Positions 49,679 through 59,207 of a stretch of DNA of 64,000 nucleotides are shown here, one piece after another. The notes beneath the pieces were generated by a model that had not been told where the DNA came from, did no database searches, and was given only the letters and a program-made list of their open reading frames with translations. The stretch covers positions 1 to 64,000 of the forward strand of contig JAVEUP010000015.1 in the NCBI GenBank assembly GCA_034005525.1, written 5' to 3'. Both the position numbers and the translations under genes were made by a program. The DNA comes from PWXP01 sp034005525 (GTDB lineage: Bacteria; Planctomycetota; Planctomycetia; Pirellulales; Thermoguttaceae). Numbering within the stretch: the stretch's first letter is position 1; every line of letters starts with the position of its first letter.

Positions 49679-51364
49679 ATGAGCAAGACCAACCCTCCCA
49701 CCACCAAGAATGATCCGCCCACATTCACGGCCCGCCTGCGCCGGTGGGTAATTGACCACGACAATATCTGTTCTCGACAGCGATACGGCGCGACGGCAGT
49801 GAAGCTCGGCATGGCAGCGGCAACCATCGCGATGAGTCTCTGCGGGCTGGGTCTGTCGGCACGGGCCGCGCCGCCCCCGCAGGGCGTGGTCCGCTATAGT
49901 GACTTCGGCGCCACGGGCGACGGCAAGACCGACGATATCGACGCCATCGCTGCGGCCCATGCGTTCGCTAATGAGCACGGACGTCCTGTGAAAGCCGACG
50001 AGGGCGCCACCTACTACATCGGCGGAGCGAACCGCACCGTGGTCATCCAGACCGACACCGATTTCGGCACGGCCGCCTTCATCATTGACGACACCGACGT
50101 CCGGGACCGCAACGCCCATGTCTTCCTGGTGAGTTCGAGCCTGCGACCGTTCAAACTTGAGGGGATAACCTCCCTTCAGAGGAACCAGGAGAAGATCGAC
50201 GTCTCGCTGCCCGGAACCTGCCTGGTCATCGTCACCAATTCCCACGTGCGGCGCTACATCCGGTTTGGGCCGAACCGCAACAGCGGCTCCCCGCAAACCG
50301 ATGTCTTTATCGTCGACAAAAACGGCAACGTGGATATGGACGCGCCGATCATCTGGGATTTCGACCGGATCACCGACATCACGGCCCATCCCCTGGACGA
50401 GACGACGCTGACCATCACCGGAGGTCGTTTCACCACAATCGCCAACAACGCCGAATCGAAATACACCTACTACAGCCGGGGCATCGCGATCAGGCGTTCC
50501 AATGTTCTCGTGGATGGGCTGGAACACCGCGTCACCGGCGAAGGAGACCGGGGCGCGCCCTACGGCGGCTTCATCAATATCGCCAACTGCGCCTTCGTCA
50601 CCGTCCGGAACACCATCCTGACCGGACGCAAAACGTACCGGACCATCGGCTCCGCGGGCGTTCCGGTCTCGATGGGCAGCTACGACATCTCGCTGAACCG
50701 GGCCGTGAACGTGTCATTCGTCAACTGCAGCCAGACGAACGACATCCAGGACGGCAGGTACTGGGGAATCATGGGGTCGAACTACTGCAAGAATCTTGTT
50801 CTCGACAACTGCACCTTCTCCCGGTTCGATGCCCACATGGGCGTCGCCAACGCCACCATCCGCAACTCGACCCTGGGGCATCAAGGCATCAACGCCATTG
50901 GCAGCGGCATCTTCACCGTGGAGGACACCACCATCTACGGAAGGAGCCTGATCAATCTGCGATCCGACTACGGCAGCACGTGGCAGGGAGAACTCGTCAT
51001 CCGCAACTGCACCTTCGTGCCCGCGGGCGGAAGGCCAACCAGTGCCAGCCTGATCGGCGGATTCTACTCCGGGCAGCATGATTTCGGCTACACCTGCTAC
51101 ATGCCGGAACGCATCACCATCGACACGCTCCACATCGACGACTCAAACCACCCGGCGAACTACCGGGGGCCTGCCATTTTCGCGAATTTCAATCCGCGCA
51201 GGACCGACGAAAGCTACGTGGAGGAGTTTCCGTATGTCAGAACCAGGGAAGTCATCCTCAGCGGCGTGACCACCGCCAGCGGCAAGGCACTCAGGCTCAG
51301 CGACAACCCGTTCATGTTCAAGGACGTGACGGTGACCACCAACCAACAGCCGCCGGACAGATAA
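49679..51364 (+). CDS. Secreted right-handed beta-helix (pectate-lyase-like) protein
   Basis: A 561-residue protein. After a long basic N-terminus a hydrophobic signal (about 45-62, MAAATIAMSLCGLGLSARA) precedes VVRYSDFGATGDGKTDDIDA, the start signature of the pectate-lyase-superfamily beta-helix. Strand-like repeats follow (FINIANCAFVTVRNTIL; VNVSFVNCSQTNDIQ; LVLDNCTFSRFDAHM; FTVEDTTIYGRS). It resembles glycosidases or lyases of family GH28/PL-like folds. Catalytic Asp cannot be assigned. The ATG at 49679 has only GGAAAA upstream; the frame is open further up but non-coding in character. Confidence 0.78.
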   Translation: MSKTNPPTTKNDPPTFTARLRRWVIDHDNICSRQRYGATAVKLGMAAATIAMSLCGLGLSARAAPPPQGVVRYSDFGATGDGKTDDIDAIAAAHAFANEHGRPVKADEGATYYIGGANRTVVIQTDTDFGTAAFIIDDTDVRDRNAHVFLVSSSLRPFKLEGITSLQRNQEKIDVSLPGTCLVIVTNSHVRRYIRFGPNRNSGSPQTDVFIVDKNGNVDMDAPIIWDFDRITDITAHPLDETTLTITGGRFTTIANNAESKYTYYSRGIAIRRSNVLVDGLEHRVTGEGDRGAPYGGFINIANCAFVTVRNTILTGRKTYRTIGSAGVPVSMGSYDISLNRAVNVSFVNCSQTNDIQDGRYWGIMGSNYCKNLVLDNCTFSRFDAHMGVANATIRNSTLGHQGINAIGSGIFTVEDTTIYGRSLINLRSDYGSTWQGELVIRNCTFVPAGGRPTSASLIGGFYSGQHDFGYTCYMPERITIDTLHIDDSNHPANYRGPAIFANFNPRRTDESYVEEFPYVRTREVILSGVTTASGKALRLSDNPFMFKDVTVTTNQQPPDR

Positions 51365-51369
51365 GGGCG

Positions 51370-51399
51370 TTGACATGCCCCCGGCACGCGCGGTATCGT
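51370..51399 (+). promoter_or_regulatory. Promoter between beta-helix and prenyltransferase-fold genes
   Basis: TTGACA at 51370-51375, an 18-base spacer, and TATCGT at 51394-51399. It begins five bases after the stop of the beta-helix gene and 75 bases before the next start codon. Confidence 0.5.
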
Positions 51400-51444
51400 G
51401 GATTGCGTCGGTGGCTCGTCAGCACCACAATGGAGGGGGTAACC

Positions 51445-52692
51445 ATGTTCGTTCTTCGCGAATGGATCGGTCTGGTTGTGGTCTTTGGGCTGATACAGTC
51501 GGGTTTGGCAGGCAAACAAGGTGTTTCGTCCGGCGCGGCAGCCACGGAACCATCTGCCGCAGAGCAAGTCGTTCCGCTGCTCGATTCGTTTAACAGCATG
51601 GAACCTTCCAGGGACCAGCCCCTGGAGGCTGACGCCGAGGTGATCGACCCCAGGGTCAAAGCCCGCGGTGCGCGCGTGGTCGAACCTGCGGTGATCGCCG
51701 CTCTCCGGTGGATCGCCGACCACCAGTTGCCCGACGGCAGTTGGAGTTTCGACCATACCCTCGCACCTTCCTGTAAAGGCAAATGCCGCAGTCCGGGCGG
51801 GCTGAAGGAGGCACGAAACGCAGCCACCGCGATGGCCCTGCTGCCCTTCCTGGCGGCAGGGCAAGCGCCGAAGGCGGGCGAGTACCGAAGGGCCGTAGGC
51901 CGGGGTGTGGACTATCTTGTGAGGAACGTGAAACGGACGGAGCAGGGCGGCTCGCTCATGGAGAGCGGCGGCACCATGTACTCGCACGGACTGGCCGCCA
52001 TCGCGCTGACCGAAGCATATGGCATGACCCAGGACCGCGCCCTGCTTGAACCGGCCCAGGCCGTCGTGAATTACATTAGCTACGCGCAGGACCCAGTCGG
52101 CGGCGGATGGCGCTACATGCCGCGTCAGAAAGGCGATACGTCGGTCACCGGCTGGCAACTGCACGCCCTGAAGAACGCGCACATGTCGTACCTCCAGGTA
52201 CCGCCGGTAGCGATCAGGAAGGCGTCGTCCTTTCTCGACAGCGTCCAGGCGAACGGCGGCGCAACCTATGGCTATACGACGCCCGGCGAGGGACCGGCGA
52301 CCACGGCCATCGGGCTCTTGGGCCGCATGTACCTCGGTTGGGATCGAGACAATCCGGCCCTGCAGCGCGGGGTAGAGCGAGTGGCCGCGTGGGGCGTTTC
52401 AACGAAGGGGAATATGTATTACAACTACTATGCCACCCAGGTCGCACACCATTGGGGCGGTGACGTGTGGCGGAAGTGGAATACCGACATGCGCGACTGG
52501 CTGCTCGAGTCGCAAGCGAAGGACGGCCACGAGGCGGGAAGCTGGTTCTTTGCCGGCGGCGACGCCGGAACCGACCGCGGTGGCCGGCTTTACACCACCT
52601 CCCTGGCCGCCTTGATGCTCCTCCAGTCGCATCGCGAGCCGTTGCCCTTGAAGCGGGAGCAGCCCAACGTCGAGTTTCGTGAATTGAAATAG
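51445..52692 (+). CDS. Secreted prenyltransferase/squalene-cyclase-fold repeat protein
   Basis: A 415-residue protein with a signal-type N-terminus (WIGLVVVFGLIQSGLAG). Repeats of the alpha/alpha toroid are visible: AVIAALRWIADHQLPDGSWS, AIALTEAYGMTQD, VVNYISYAQDPVGGGWRYMP, and TAIGLLGRMYLGWD. The QW-like segments (DGSW, GGGWRY) are those of terpenoid-cyclase folds. No DxDD or other cyclase motif is seen, so it is probably not an enzyme of hopanoid synthesis. Such exported proteins are numerous in planctomycetes and of unknown role. GGAGGGGG precedes the ATG. Confidence 0.8.
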   Translation: MFVLREWIGLVVVFGLIQSGLAGKQGVSSGAAATEPSAAEQVVPLLDSFNSMEPSRDQPLEADAEVIDPRVKARGARVVEPAVIAALRWIADHQLPDGSWSFDHTLAPSCKGKCRSPGGLKEARNAATAMALLPFLAAGQAPKAGEYRRAVGRGVDYLVRNVKRTEQGGSLMESGGTMYSHGLAAIALTEAYGMTQDRALLEPAQAVVNYISYAQDPVGGGWRYMPRQKGDTSVTGWQLHALKNAHMSYLQVPPVAIRKASSFLDSVQANGGATYGYTTPGEGPATTAIGLLGRMYLGWDRDNPALQRGVERVAAWGVSTKGNMYYNYYATQVAHHWGGDVWRKWNTDMRDWLLESQAKDGHEAGSWFFAGGDAGTDRGGRLYTTSLAALMLLQSHREPLPLKREQPNVEFRELK

Positions 52693-52714
52693 GTGAACCC
52701 CAGGAACATCCGTC

Positions 52715-53614
52715 ATGTCTATCCAGCTTACCTGCCCGCAATGTGGAATGGCACTTGCCGTTGCCGACCAGTACGCCGGGCAAAACATCTCGTGTACGAA
52801 CTGCGGAGCGCGGGTTGCCGTGTCCGGGCTTGAGGGGCAGCCGGTCTATGCGGAAGCCGGATCGGCCGCGGTGCCGCAACGCAAGACGAATGTGTGGCTG
52901 ATCGTCGTTCTGATCTTGGCCTGCTCCGTTGTGCCGCTGCTCTGCTGTGGCGGCTTTGGTATTGCCCTGCTGTTGCCCGCCGTGCAAGCCGCCCGCGAGG
53001 CGGCGCGCCGAGCCCAATGCATCAACAACATGAAGCAGATCGGGCTTGCACTGCACAATTATCACGATGCCTACCGCTGCTTCCCTCCCGCATTCATTCC
53101 CGATGAAGACGGCCGGCCGATGCACAGTTGGCGCGTACTCATCCTGCCGTTTCTCGAAGAGCAGCCCCTCTACGAGCAGTATCGCTTCGACGAGCCCTGG
53201 GACTCGCCGCACAACCGGGCACTGGCCGACCTGATGCCCTCCATCTACCGCTGTCCAAGCGACCGCATTGACGACCGGGTGACAACCAGTTACGCGATGG
53301 TTGTGGGACCTAACGCCTTCAGCACCGGGCCCGGCGCGCGGCGCGTCGACGAGTTTGCCGACGGACTATCGTTCACGCTGGCGGTCGTGGAGATGGTGGG
53401 CGCAGGAATCAACTGGATGGAACCGAGGGATTGGGACACCACCGGCCCCGATGGTCCACAGAGCTATCACCCCGGCGTCTTCAACGTTCTCCACGCCGAC
53501 GGCTCGGTCCGCTCCATGGCCGAACAGATCGACGCGGAGGTGCTCAAGGCGCTGATCACCCTCGACGGGGGGGAGCCGCCCGACCACCACATGCCGCGCG
53601 ATCTCGACTGGTAG
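52715..53614 (+). CDS. DUF1559 protein with N-terminal zinc ribbon
   Basis: A 299-residue protein. Two Cys pairs, CPQCG and CTNCG (residues 7-11 and 27-31), form an MJ0042-type zinc ribbon in place of the pilin-like leader usual for DUF1559. One membrane segment (about 60-87) ends in LLPAVQAAREAARRAQCINN, the start of the DUF1559 domain; LHADGSVRSM is the domain's C-terminal signature. The bulk of the protein would lie outside the membrane. AGGA precedes the ATG, 22 bases after the previous gene. It is the first of a near-identical tandem pair. Confidence 0.88.
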   Translation: MSIQLTCPQCGMALAVADQYAGQNISCTNCGARVAVSGLEGQPVYAEAGSAAVPQRKTNVWLIVVLILACSVVPLLCCGGFGIALLLPAVQAAREAARRAQCINNMKQIGLALHNYHDAYRCFPPAFIPDEDGRPMHSWRVLILPFLEEQPLYEQYRFDEPWDSPHNRALADLMPSIYRCPSDRIDDRVTTSYAMVVGPNAFSTGPGARRVDEFADGLSFTLAVVEMVGAGINWMEPRDWDTTGPDGPQSYHPGVFNVLHADGSVRSMAEQIDAEVLKALITLDGGEPPDHHMPRDLDW

Positions 53615-53661
53615 CAGTAGTGCGCCGCCGGTTCGGCATTCCGGATGATTGGGAGGGTTCT

Positions 53662-54546
53662 ATGCCTGTTGAGGTTGCCTGCCCGAAGTGCGGAGCCGCC
53701 GTTGGTGACGAATACGCCGAGCAAACCGTCACGTGTGCGAACTGCGGCCACGTGTTTGCAGTGCCCGGGCATGAGAAGCGATCGGTCTATGCCCGAGTCT
53801 CGACGGCCTGCAAGTCGCAGTGCGAGGTGCGCATGCGACGGGTTGTTATCGCCTTTTGTCTCGTGTCCGTGCTTCTCTTCATCGGTCCTTTAATCTCACT
53901 TCTAATGCCTGCCGTACAAGCCGCCCGCGAGGCGGCGCGCCGTGCCCAGTGCATCAACAACATGAAGCAGATCGGGCTTGCACTGCACAATTATCACGAT
54001 GCCTACCGCTGTTTCCCTCCGGCATTCATTCCCGATGAGGAAGGCCGGCCGATGCACAGTTGGCGCGTGCTGATCCTGCCGTTCCTCGAGAGCCAAGTCC
54101 TCTACGAGCAATACCGCTTCGACGAGCCGTGGGACTCGCCGCACAACCGGGCACTGGCCGATCTGATGCCCTCTGTCTACCGCTGTCCAAGTGACCGCAT
54201 TGACGACCGGGTGACAACGAGTTACGCGATGGTTGTGGGACCCAACGCCTTCAGCACGGGGCCCGGCGCGCGGCGCGGCGACGAGTTTACCGGCGGACTG
54301 TCGTTCACGGTAGCGGTCGTGGAGATGGTGGGCGCAGGAATCAACTGGATGGAACCGAGGGATTGGGACATTACCGGCCCCGATGAGCCACGGAGCTATC
54401 ACCCCGGCGTCTTCAACGTCCTCCATGCCGACGGCTCGATCCGCTCCACGCACGACGAGATCGACGCCGACGTGTTCCAAGCACTGATCACCGTCGACGG
54501 CGGGGAGCCGCCCGACCACCACATGCCGCGCGATCTCGACTGGTAG
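53662..54546 (+). CDS. DUF1559 protein with N-terminal zinc ribbon, tandem copy
   Basis: A 294-residue paralogue of the preceding gene, 47 bases downstream. The zinc ribbon (CPKCG..CANCG) and membrane helix are diverged, but from LMPAVQAAREAARR onward protein and DNA are almost identical to the first copy, and both end PDHHMPRDLDW. GGAGG stands five bases before the ATG. The pattern suggests duplication followed by gene conversion of the 3' two-thirds. Confidence 0.88.
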   Translation: MPVEVACPKCGAAVGDEYAEQTVTCANCGHVFAVPGHEKRSVYARVSTACKSQCEVRMRRVVIAFCLVSVLLFIGPLISLLMPAVQAAREAARRAQCINNMKQIGLALHNYHDAYRCFPPAFIPDEEGRPMHSWRVLILPFLESQVLYEQYRFDEPWDSPHNRALADLMPSVYRCPSDRIDDRVTTSYAMVVGPNAFSTGPGARRGDEFTGGLSFTVAVVEMVGAGINWMEPRDWDITGPDEPRSYHPGVFNVLHADGSIRSTHDEIDADVFQALITVDGGEPPDHHMPRDLDW

Positions 54547-54572
54547 CAGCAGTGCGCCTCCGGTTCGTAAGG

Positions 54573-57008
54573 CTATGGTTCCGGCCACTTCAGGTGGCGG
54601 TGCAGGAAGTCGAACGTTCCGACGGCGTGAATGACGTGCCCGTCGTCGAAGAACTCGATTTCGGCCCGCTCGGGGATGCCCAGGTCGGTGTAGTGCCGGC
54701 GGACGGTCGCGAATTCGAAGGCAGCCCACTCGTCCGAGGCGACCAGGTCGCGGTGGCCGCGTTCGACCATGAACGGGCGGGGGCAAATCATGGCGGCCAT
54801 CTCGGCGTAGTTGAACGTGTGGCCGAGATTGAACTCCATGATTTCGTATTCCGCCGTGAACATGTAGCTGCTGAACCGTTGCGAACCCGCCGCAACCGCG
54901 GTCGTGGCATACGGAGTGACGATCTTGCGGATCCACTCGTTGAAATCGCCCGAGCAGATCGACAGGGCGTAACCATCGAGCACCGCCGGCACGCGCATCG
55001 CCGTCTTGCCGCCGTACGACAGCCCGTACAGGCCGATCCGGTCCTTGTCCACAAACGGCTGCTGGCTAAGCCACTGGAGAATGCGGTGATGCTGGCCGAT
55101 GATGACCGAGAAGATCGAGCACTTCGTCGGATTGGCCATCCGCTGCAATACGCGGAACCGATCGCCGCCGCGGGCTGCGTTCGGATTGTAAGGCGCGTAG
55201 ACGACGTACCCGCGCTCCGCCAGGCGGGCGGCATAGGCCCGATACGCCTTGCTTTCCGGGTCGAGCGTGACTTCGGGCACCCCGCCCAAGCCGTGCTGGC
55301 AGACCACCACCGGACGCCGCTCGCCGCCTGCAACATCGAGGTCCTTCGGCACCAGCAGGTAGCCCCACGAGATCACCCCGGGCCATACGTCGAGCACCAC
55401 CTCGTAACCCGTCCAGCGCTCCTCGTCGCGAATCTTCCTGGTCCGGGCGCGGATCGGCAGTGGCGGATCGGGGAGCCGGCCGATGACTTCGTCGTGGAAA
55501 TAGTCGCGCAGCGGCTGCACGGCTTCGTTCCAGCGATCGGGACTCGACGGGCCGACCGGTTTCCCGGTGCGTTCCCACACGGGCTTCCAGAAGAACTCGG
55601 CGCGGGCGAAGGCAGAAAGCTCCATCAGCCGCTGCGTGTGGTCCTCCATCTGCCGCACCTGGCGAAGTTGCCGGCCGTCGAGGTCGAAACGCTCCGCAGG
55701 CGCCTCGGGCGCCGGCCCCAGCGGTCGCATCGCCCCGTTGCCGTCGAGCGACTCAAGAAAACGGCTCAACGCCGGCTCGGAGCCGGGCCCGACCATCGCG
55801 CCGTCCGGGCCATGCACCAGGTGGAGCGAGCCGGCCATCGCCTCGCCCACCAGCGCCCGGGCGCGCTCGTATTCGGCCTGCACCTGCTCGAACTCCGGCG
55901 CGGCAATCCGCCCCGGCGCGGCGCCGCTGCGGCCCGACCGCGGCTCCGGCGGGCCGTCCACTTGCGGCGGCCGGCTGTGTTCGATCACCAGCGCCCGCGG
56001 TGCTACCATGGCGGCGATTTCCGCATCGCCGAACTCGGTCAGCAGCGCCCAGACGTTCCGGTAGATCGGTTCCTGCCACAGCCCTTCGCGCGGCTCGAAG
56101 TAGCCGCTGACCAGCGCCGCGTCGATCCGCGGGTCGAGCGCGGCGGCGTACAGCGCGATCAAGCCGCCTTCGCCGTAGCCGGCCACGCCGACCTTCGGCT
56201 GGGAATCTGAACCCGCCCGCCGGCCATCGTGCAGGAACCAGTCGATCCCGGCCAGCACCTTCTGCACCTCGTAGCCGATCACGTGCCGGCCCATCTGGAA
56301 CGCCTGGCGGTGGATCCACTCGCGGTGCGGCTGGTTGGTGAACCGCCCGACCAGGTCGTTGCCCGAGAATTCGTCCCGCCGGTCAATGAGCGTGGGCACC
56401 AGCACGCGGCAGCCGTTTTCGGCCAGCCGGCGGGCGAACTGCGCCTCGGCTGGAACGCCCGGCAGCAGGCCCACCAGCGATTCGGGGCTCTGGTCGGCAT
56501 CGGGCAGCGCCACCACACACCCGCGAGCCTTCGACTTCGGCTCAAGCAACAGCCCCTCGCCGCTGACGGGACCTACCACCGGCCACCGAACGGCCCAGAC
56601 GGTAAACGCCTCCGTTTCCGCAACCTTCGCCGGCATGGCCGTAGTCGCGAGCAACTCGAGTGCCGGGACCGGCTCGCGGGTATCGACGGCGCCAATGATC
56701 CGCCGAAACCGCTCACGGTTCGGCTGAATCGATTCGTCGTATGCCTGTGGCGAACTCAGGTTCCGGTTCCAGTGCACCGCTCGCCCTTCGACCGACTGCT
56801 CGGTTCGTTCGAGCAAGAACCGGGCAATGCCGTCGAGCGTCTGTTCGGCCAGGTCGCCCTCTCCGACGTACAACTCGGTGCCCGGCAGGTGTTCGCCTGC
56901 CGCGGACGGAACGGCAGCCAGACAGCAGGCCACAAGCAAGGCTTTTCCCACGCAGACAGCACTCTTCTGCGCAGGCGTTGAATCAGTGCGGTAGACCGAT
57001 TCCTTCAT
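54573..57008 (-). CDS. Secreted double alpha/beta-hydrolase (esterase-like)
   Basis: An 811-residue exported protein (signal at about 22-39, KALLVACCLAAVPSAAG). Two hydrolase domains are seen. In the first (about 90-410) the nucleophile elbow reads VGVAGYGEGGLIA, with Glu where Ser is expected. In the second (about 520-811) it reads LYGLSYGGKTAMRV with a normal Ser, preceded by VVCQHGLGGVPE (oxyanion loop) and followed by ICPRPFMVERGHRD (Asp region) and FDDGHVIHAVG (His). It resembles acetyl-xylan-esterase/dienelactone-hydrolase relatives. GAGG is before the ATG. A second protein with the same end (FLHRHLKWP) lies at the right edge of the window. Confidence 0.8.
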   Translation of the reverse strand: MKESVYRTDSTPAQKSAVCVGKALLVACCLAAVPSAAGEHLPGTELYVGEGDLAEQTLDGIARFLLERTEQSVEGRAVHWNRNLSSPQAYDESIQPNRERFRRIIGAVDTREPVPALELLATTAMPAKVAETEAFTVWAVRWPVVGPVSGEGLLLEPKSKARGCVVALPDADQSPESLVGLLPGVPAEAQFARRLAENGCRVLVPTLIDRRDEFSGNDLVGRFTNQPHREWIHRQAFQMGRHVIGYEVQKVLAGIDWFLHDGRRAGSDSQPKVGVAGYGEGGLIALYAAALDPRIDAALVSGYFEPREGLWQEPIYRNVWALLTEFGDAEIAAMVAPRALVIEHSRPPQVDGPPEPRSGRSGAAPGRIAAPEFEQVQAEYERARALVGEAMAGSLHLVHGPDGAMVGPGSEPALSRFLESLDGNGAMRPLGPAPEAPAERFDLDGRQLRQVRQMEDHTQRLMELSAFARAEFFWKPVWERTGKPVGPSSPDRWNEAVQPLRDYFHDEVIGRLPDPPLPIRARTRKIRDEERWTGYEVVLDVWPGVISWGYLLVPKDLDVAGGERRPVVVCQHGLGGVPEVTLDPESKAYRAYAARLAERGYVVYAPYNPNAARGGDRFRVLQRMANPTKCSIFSVIIGQHHRILQWLSQQPFVDKDRIGLYGLSYGGKTAMRVPAVLDGYALSICSGDFNEWIRKIVTPYATTAVAAGSQRFSSYMFTAEYEIMEFNLGHTFNYAEMAAMICPRPFMVERGHRDLVASDEWAAFEFATVRRHYTDLGIPERAEIEFFDDGHVIHAVGTFDFLHRHLKWPEP

Positions 57009-57182
57009 GGCAGCACCTCGTACGTATTCCAGGGTTTCGCAGGGCTCGGGAACTCCTGACTACCTCAGTTCCAGGCGGCACATCGAGTAACGGGGATGTA
57101 GTTTACCTGATGGCGTCCGAAAAGACAAACCACAACCAGCAAACCCCGTCATCCACGCCCCACCCAGCCTACACGCTTCCTC

Positions 57183-57450
57183 GCTGGGTGCGTAGGGTGG
57201 GTGGTTCCGGCTGTTCGTGGCCGGTGGATGCATGTTTGCGCCTTTCCGGACGTTGTGGCGGCCGTGCGGTTTGCGCCACGATACAGCCGGGTTCACCCAC
57301 GCGCGCAGTACGGCTGGCCGTGTCCGCGTGGGTGAACCCGGCCGCTTGAAATGGGCAATCCTCCGGCCGGCGCAACATGCAGGCATCATGGGCAACCGTT
57401 CGACCAACGCACCGTGCGGCCGGAACCACCCACCCTACGCACGCACTGGA
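57183..57450. repeat. Scrambled GGTGAACCC/CCACCCTAC repeats
   Basis: GTAGGGTGGGTGGTTCCGGC (57189), CGCGTGGGTGAACCCGGCCG (57326) and CCGGAACCACCCACCCTACG (57420) are pieces of the element at 7830-7950, in both orientations and out of order. No gene is supported between 57009 and 57526. Confidence 0.65.
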
Positions 57451-57526
57451 TTCACGCCGGCGTTTGGGCCATAATGAGAGGTTCATCATCAGATAGCCCG
57501 CCGTTGATCCCCACTAAGGACTGCCG

Positions 57527-57667
57527 ATGTCCAAGCACGTTGCCGCACTGTGCATCCTCTTTGCGACGCTTGTCTGGGCAGTTGCCGCCAGCAGGGCGGA
57601 ATGGGTGGTCGTCGACCGGGACGCTAATGGCACCCATACACCCTTCCCCCTGACACCTGACACCTGA
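57527..57667 (+). pseudogene. 5' stub of a secreted protein gene
   Basis: ATG at 57527 follows AAGGA with good spacing and a CATAAT box near 57470. The first 24 codons give a clean signal peptide (ALCILFATLVWAVAASRA), then EWVVVDRDANGTHT. At about 57640 the frame runs into the 28-bp tandem repeat and stops at 57665-57667. So a real gene start is kept but the body is missing, cut off by the repeat. Confidence 0.6.
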
Positions 57668-57722
57668 CACCTTCCCCCTGACACCTGACACCTGACACCT
57701 TCCCTCTGACACCTGACACCTG
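57643..57722. repeat. 28-bp tandem repeat, about 2.9 units
   Basis: The unit CTTCCCCCTGACACCTGACA-CCTGACAC starts at 57643, 57671 and 57699, with internal 8-base subrepeats CTGACACC. The last unit ends directly at the ATG of the PQQ-propeller gene, so that gene has no normal ribosome binding site. Confidence 0.92.
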
Positions 57723-59063
57723 ATGAAACGCTCCTATCTTCCCATTGCTCTGGCACTGCTGATTCTCGCTGGTTGTACGGAAATGGCGGCCGACTCCGAT
57801 CGTGCCCAGGAGCCGAAGCCGGCATCCGAGGCCGAGCCGGTCGCCGATTCCGAAAAGGGTTTCGCCAAAACCGCGGCCGATCCGAACCGCTGGCCCCGTT
57901 TCCGCGGCCCCAACGGCGAGGGCGTCGGGCAGGCCGCGGGGATTCCGGAAACGTGGACCGACGACGACTATCGCTGGAAGGTCGAACTGCCGGGAATTGG
58001 CTTCAGTTCGCCAGTGGTCTGGGACGACCGGGTCTATGTGACCAGCACGATCGAGGATGAGCGGCTTCTGGTCGTCCTCTGTCTGGACACAGCCGACGGA
58101 AGTGTGCTGTGGAAGCAGCACTTCAACATCCAGTCGCATCCAGCATACAAGGACAATCGCGACGCATCCACGTCGCCGGCGGTTGACGAGGACCGGATCT
58201 ACGTGACCTGGGGAACCACGCTCGAATACGTCGTCGTGGCGCTCGACCGGCGCGAAGGAAGAGAAATCTGGCGGCGCGACCTGGGGCCCTTTGTCGCCGA
58301 GGACGGTTTTGGGGCCTCGCCGATTCTCGCCGGCGAGGTGGTGATCCTGATGAACGACCAGGACCCGGACGGCGAGAGTTCGGTCGTGGCGCTGGACCGC
58401 AAGACAGGCGAGACCCGTTGGAAGGTCGACCGCAAATCGGAGAAAGCCACCTTCTCGACCCCCACGCTCTTCAAGCCCGAGGGAGGCCGCCCGCAGGTGA
58501 TCGTGACCAGTTGCGCCCACGGCATCACCAGCCTCGATCCGGACAGCGGAGCGATCCAGTGGGAACTGGAGGACGTCTTCGAACTCCGCACGACCGGCTC
58601 GCCGCTGGTGGTCGCCGGCACGATCTTCGCCAGCAACGGCTCTGGGCGGGGTGGCAAGTATCTCGTGGCCGTTCGGGCAGGCGTTCCTGAGCAGGGGATC
58701 GAGCCGGAAGTTCTCTACCGGGTGGAACAGGCGGCGCCCTACGTGATCACGCCGGTGGCCCATTGGCCGTTGGTGTTTCTATGGACCGATCGCGGCATCG
58801 TCACCTGCCTGGACGGCCCCTCGGGCAAGGTCCACTGGCGCGAGCGCGTCGGGGGCGACTACCTCGGTTCTCCGGTTTGGGTGGGCGAGCGGCTGTACAC
58901 GATGTCCAATTCCGGCGAGATGGTCGTGCTGGCCGCCGCCGACGAGTTCGAACTCCTCGCCCGCTTCGACCTCGGCGAGCCGACCCACAGCACGCCTGCG
59001 GTGGCCGGCGGTGTGATGTACCTGCGCACGTATTCCCACCTGATGGCGTTGGGCAGTGAATGA
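57723..59063 (+). CDS. PQQ-like beta-propeller lipoprotein
   Basis: A 446-residue protein with a lipoprotein signal (LALLILAGC, acylated Cys at about residue 18) and a WD/PQQ-type propeller: WPRFRGPNGEGVG, then blade repeats such as FSSPVVWDDRVYVTS, ASTSPAVDEDRIYVTWG, TGSPLVVAGTIFASNGSG and GGDYLGSPVWVGERLYTMS. Blades carry the AxDxxTGxxxW-like pattern (LDRKTGETRWKV). It would face the periplasm. Members bind or scaffold and often lack enzymatic activity. The ATG abuts the tandem repeat and has no clear ribosome binding site. Confidence 0.87.
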   Translation: MKRSYLPIALALLILAGCTEMAADSDRAQEPKPASEAEPVADSEKGFAKTAADPNRWPRFRGPNGEGVGQAAGIPETWTDDDYRWKVELPGIGFSSPVVWDDRVYVTSTIEDERLLVVLCLDTADGSVLWKQHFNIQSHPAYKDNRDASTSPAVDEDRIYVTWGTTLEYVVVALDRREGREIWRRDLGPFVAEDGFGASPILAGEVVILMNDQDPDGESSVVALDRKTGETRWKVDRKSEKATFSTPTLFKPEGGRPQVIVTSCAHGITSLDPDSGAIQWELEDVFELRTTGSPLVVAGTIFASNGSGRGGKYLVAVRAGVPEQGIEPEVLYRVEQAAPYVITPVAHWPLVFLWTDRGIVTCLDGPSGKVHWRERVGGDYLGSPVWVGERLYTMSNSGEMVVLAAADEFELLARFDLGEPTHSTPAVAGGVMYLRTYSHLMALGSE

Positions 59064-59131
59064 GCGGCATGGCATTCGCGGTCACTGCTGCACATTGCTG
59101 GCCCAAGCTATGCCCGCCGGCGGGCGGAGCA

Positions 59132-59137
59132 TATAAT
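59132..59137 (+). promoter_or_regulatory. -10 box upstream of the Gfo/Idh/MocA gene
   Basis: TATAAT at 59132-59137, 71 bases before the ATG at 59208. No matching -35 hexamer is seen at the usual distance. Confidence 0.35.
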
Positions 59138-59207
59138 GGGCATGCTTCGACCTGTGGGGCGCCGGCCCCGGACGCCCTTCCCGCCCAACCAGAAGGAGGC
59201 AATTCCC

